From contig CAKMYZ010000015.1 in the NCBI GenBank assembly GCA_929200255.1, forward strand, positions 30,207 to 94,206: a stretch of DNA of 64,000 bases, in the 5' to 3' direction. Each line of letters begins with the position of its first letter. Position 1 is the stretch's first letter. Below the pieces are notes generated by a model. That model did no database searches. It was given only the letters and a program-made list of their open reading frames with translations, and was not told the origin of the DNA. This document shows, one piece after another, positions 63,243 through 64,000 of the stretch. A program made the position numbers and the translations under genes. The stretch is from an uncultured Alphaproteobacteria bacterium. GTDB lineage: Bacteria > Pseudomonadota > Alphaproteobacteria > Rhodobacterales > Rhodobacteraceae.

Positions 63243-64000
63243 TCAAATCTGCGCTTCTTTGATCGCCCTAATTAGCAGCGGTTCTAGACAGTCCCACATG
63301 GTGGTGAGGTCATCGGTGCTAGGTATATGACTCTGTGAATGCAAAACTCTATGCAAGCTTTCGAGTGAGTTCGATGACTTGCTACCGTTAATAATTCGCC
63401 GTGCATCACCAAGACTTTGGCCGTCCGTCTTGCCTTGATCCAAAAACTGATCGTTGATCGTCATCAGGTCTTTGACGAGTGAACCCTTTCCTTTGATTTG
63501 CCGTTTATCTTGATAGTTTTTGGCGGCTAACTCGATAAGTGTGCGGAGCAATACGGCAACGGCGAATTTGTGTTTTTCTATATCGAGATGGTATTGAAGT
63601 TGTTCCCAAGCCATATGAATCTTGGTTTGGCCATGTGACCACTGAAAGTCGTAGTTTGTGCCGCGAGGGATGAGAGTGTTTCTCTTGGTGGGCGAAGAGT
63701 GCCGCACGCCTTTGTTCGAAGGCTTAGCTGCGGTCGTTCTGCCCCGATTACGTGGCTGGTTAAGGGGGGATTTTGTTGGCAAATATCCCTTGGAATCCAA
63801 AACATCGATATAGGCGTCTCTGTTGGCGGCCTTAAGCAGCTCATTGAGCGTCAGTTCGTTTGTCTGCATGTCCTGAACGAGTTTCAGAAGTAGTTTCGTT
63901 GTTTTTTCGTCATCCTGAACGGATGCAAGCTTGCCCGCATCGTCTATTGAGCTACCCCCCGAAATTCGGACACTGACGTAAGCTGTGATTTGTAGTCTGC
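63243..64000 (-). CDS. Uncharacterised protein, 5' end outside window
   Basis: The open frame runs from the stop at 63243 through the right edge without interruption, so at least 252 residues of its C-terminal part are visible; an ATG at 63869 (giving 208 residues) need not be the start. The visible protein has a Lys/Arg-rich linker (AAKPSNKGVRHSSPTKRNTL), FAVAVLLRTLIELAAKNYQD and GSLVKDLMTINDQFLDQ, and looks helical. I recognise no domain. The DNA here is more AT-rich than most of the window, which suggests a different origin, and it starts just after the repeat at 63216. It may be part of an island that continues to the right. Confidence 0.6.
   Translation of the reverse strand, partial: RLQITAYVSVRISGGSSIDDAGKLASVQDDEKTTKLLLKLVQDMQTNELTLNELLKAANRDAYIDVLDSKGYLPTKSPLNQPRNRGRTTAAKPSNKGVRHSSPTKRNTLIPRGTNYDFQWSHGQTKIHMAWEQLQYHLDIEKHKFAVAVLLRTLIELAAKNYQDKRQIKGKGSLVKDLMTINDQFLDQGKTDGQSLGDARRIINGSKSSNSLESLHRVLHSQSHIPSTDDLTTMWDCLEPLLIRAIKEAQI

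Overview
The window looks like a chromosomal segment of an alphaproteobacterium of the order Rhodobacterales (Roseobacter group, perhaps Loktanella/Yoonia-like). This is inferred from gene content: FnrL with a ccoNOQP-ccoGHIS cluster, the imuA-imuB-dnaE2 mutagenesis cassette with a GAAC-N7-GAAC LexA box, phosphatidylcholine synthase, and DUF1467, DUF6455 and DUF484 genes. The DNA is GC-rich, coding density is high, and GTG/TTG starts and 4-nt ATGA or TGATG gene overlaps are common. I saw no rRNA, tRNA, CRISPR array, insertion sequence or intact prophage.

Layout. 0.1-2.2 kb: a decaying metal (zinc/cobalt) island with a frameshifted CobW-type GTPase, a DUF1007 fragment fused head-on to a shortened DUF1636 gene, and an intact Zur-type Fur regulator. 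2.5-8.0 kb: LexA-controlled imuA-imuB-dnaE2, the error-prone translesion synthesis cassette. 8.0-18.0 kb: the microaerobic respiration block on the minus strand (ccoNOQP, ccoGHIS, fnrL) with divergent hemN; FnrL boxes of the form TTGAT-N4-GTCAA precede ccoN, ccoG and fnrL/hemN. 18.0-26.5 kb: a LysR-regulated catabolic operon (hydantoinase/oxoprolinase A and B subunits, FAD amine oxidase, HpcH/HpaI aldolase, uronate-dehydrogenase-like enzyme) meeting two small YdcZ membrane proteins. 26.5-34 kb: rpsD, an AraC regulator, small enzymes, hisC-tyrC-extensin-like operon and a flavin monooxygenase. 34-43.9 kb: ileS, thioesterase, ogt, pcs, xerC-DUF484, transaldolase, priA and tdk. 44-48 kb: a CII-like regulator with arsH, a 24-residue lipoprotein, a KAS III enzyme and a tandem pair of related lipoproteins. 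48-57.9 kb: carB, aspS, a response regulator, methylmalonyl-CoA epimerase, DUF1467, a CysZ/EI24-like protein, a nitroreductase and an acetylpolyamine-amidohydrolase-like protein. 58-64 kb: a more eroded tail with a frameshifted M48 protease and a second M48 scrap, GFA protein, hemolysin III, dgkA, secreted nuclease, DUF6455, a ppk2 broken by an in-frame stop behind a good FnrL box, a YigZ-like protein, and a more AT-rich gene running off the right edge.

Points that stand out: the hydantoinase/aldolase/uronate-dehydrogenase operon as a candidate undescribed catabolic route; a fourth FnrL box in front of the broken ppk2; a palindromic repeat shared by 40.3 kb and 63.2 kb; six convergent gene pairs that end in the same kind of 4-nt overlapping stop codons; the tandem lipoprotein locus; and several genes caught in decay. 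All function assignments come from reading motifs and family resemblance; no database search was run.
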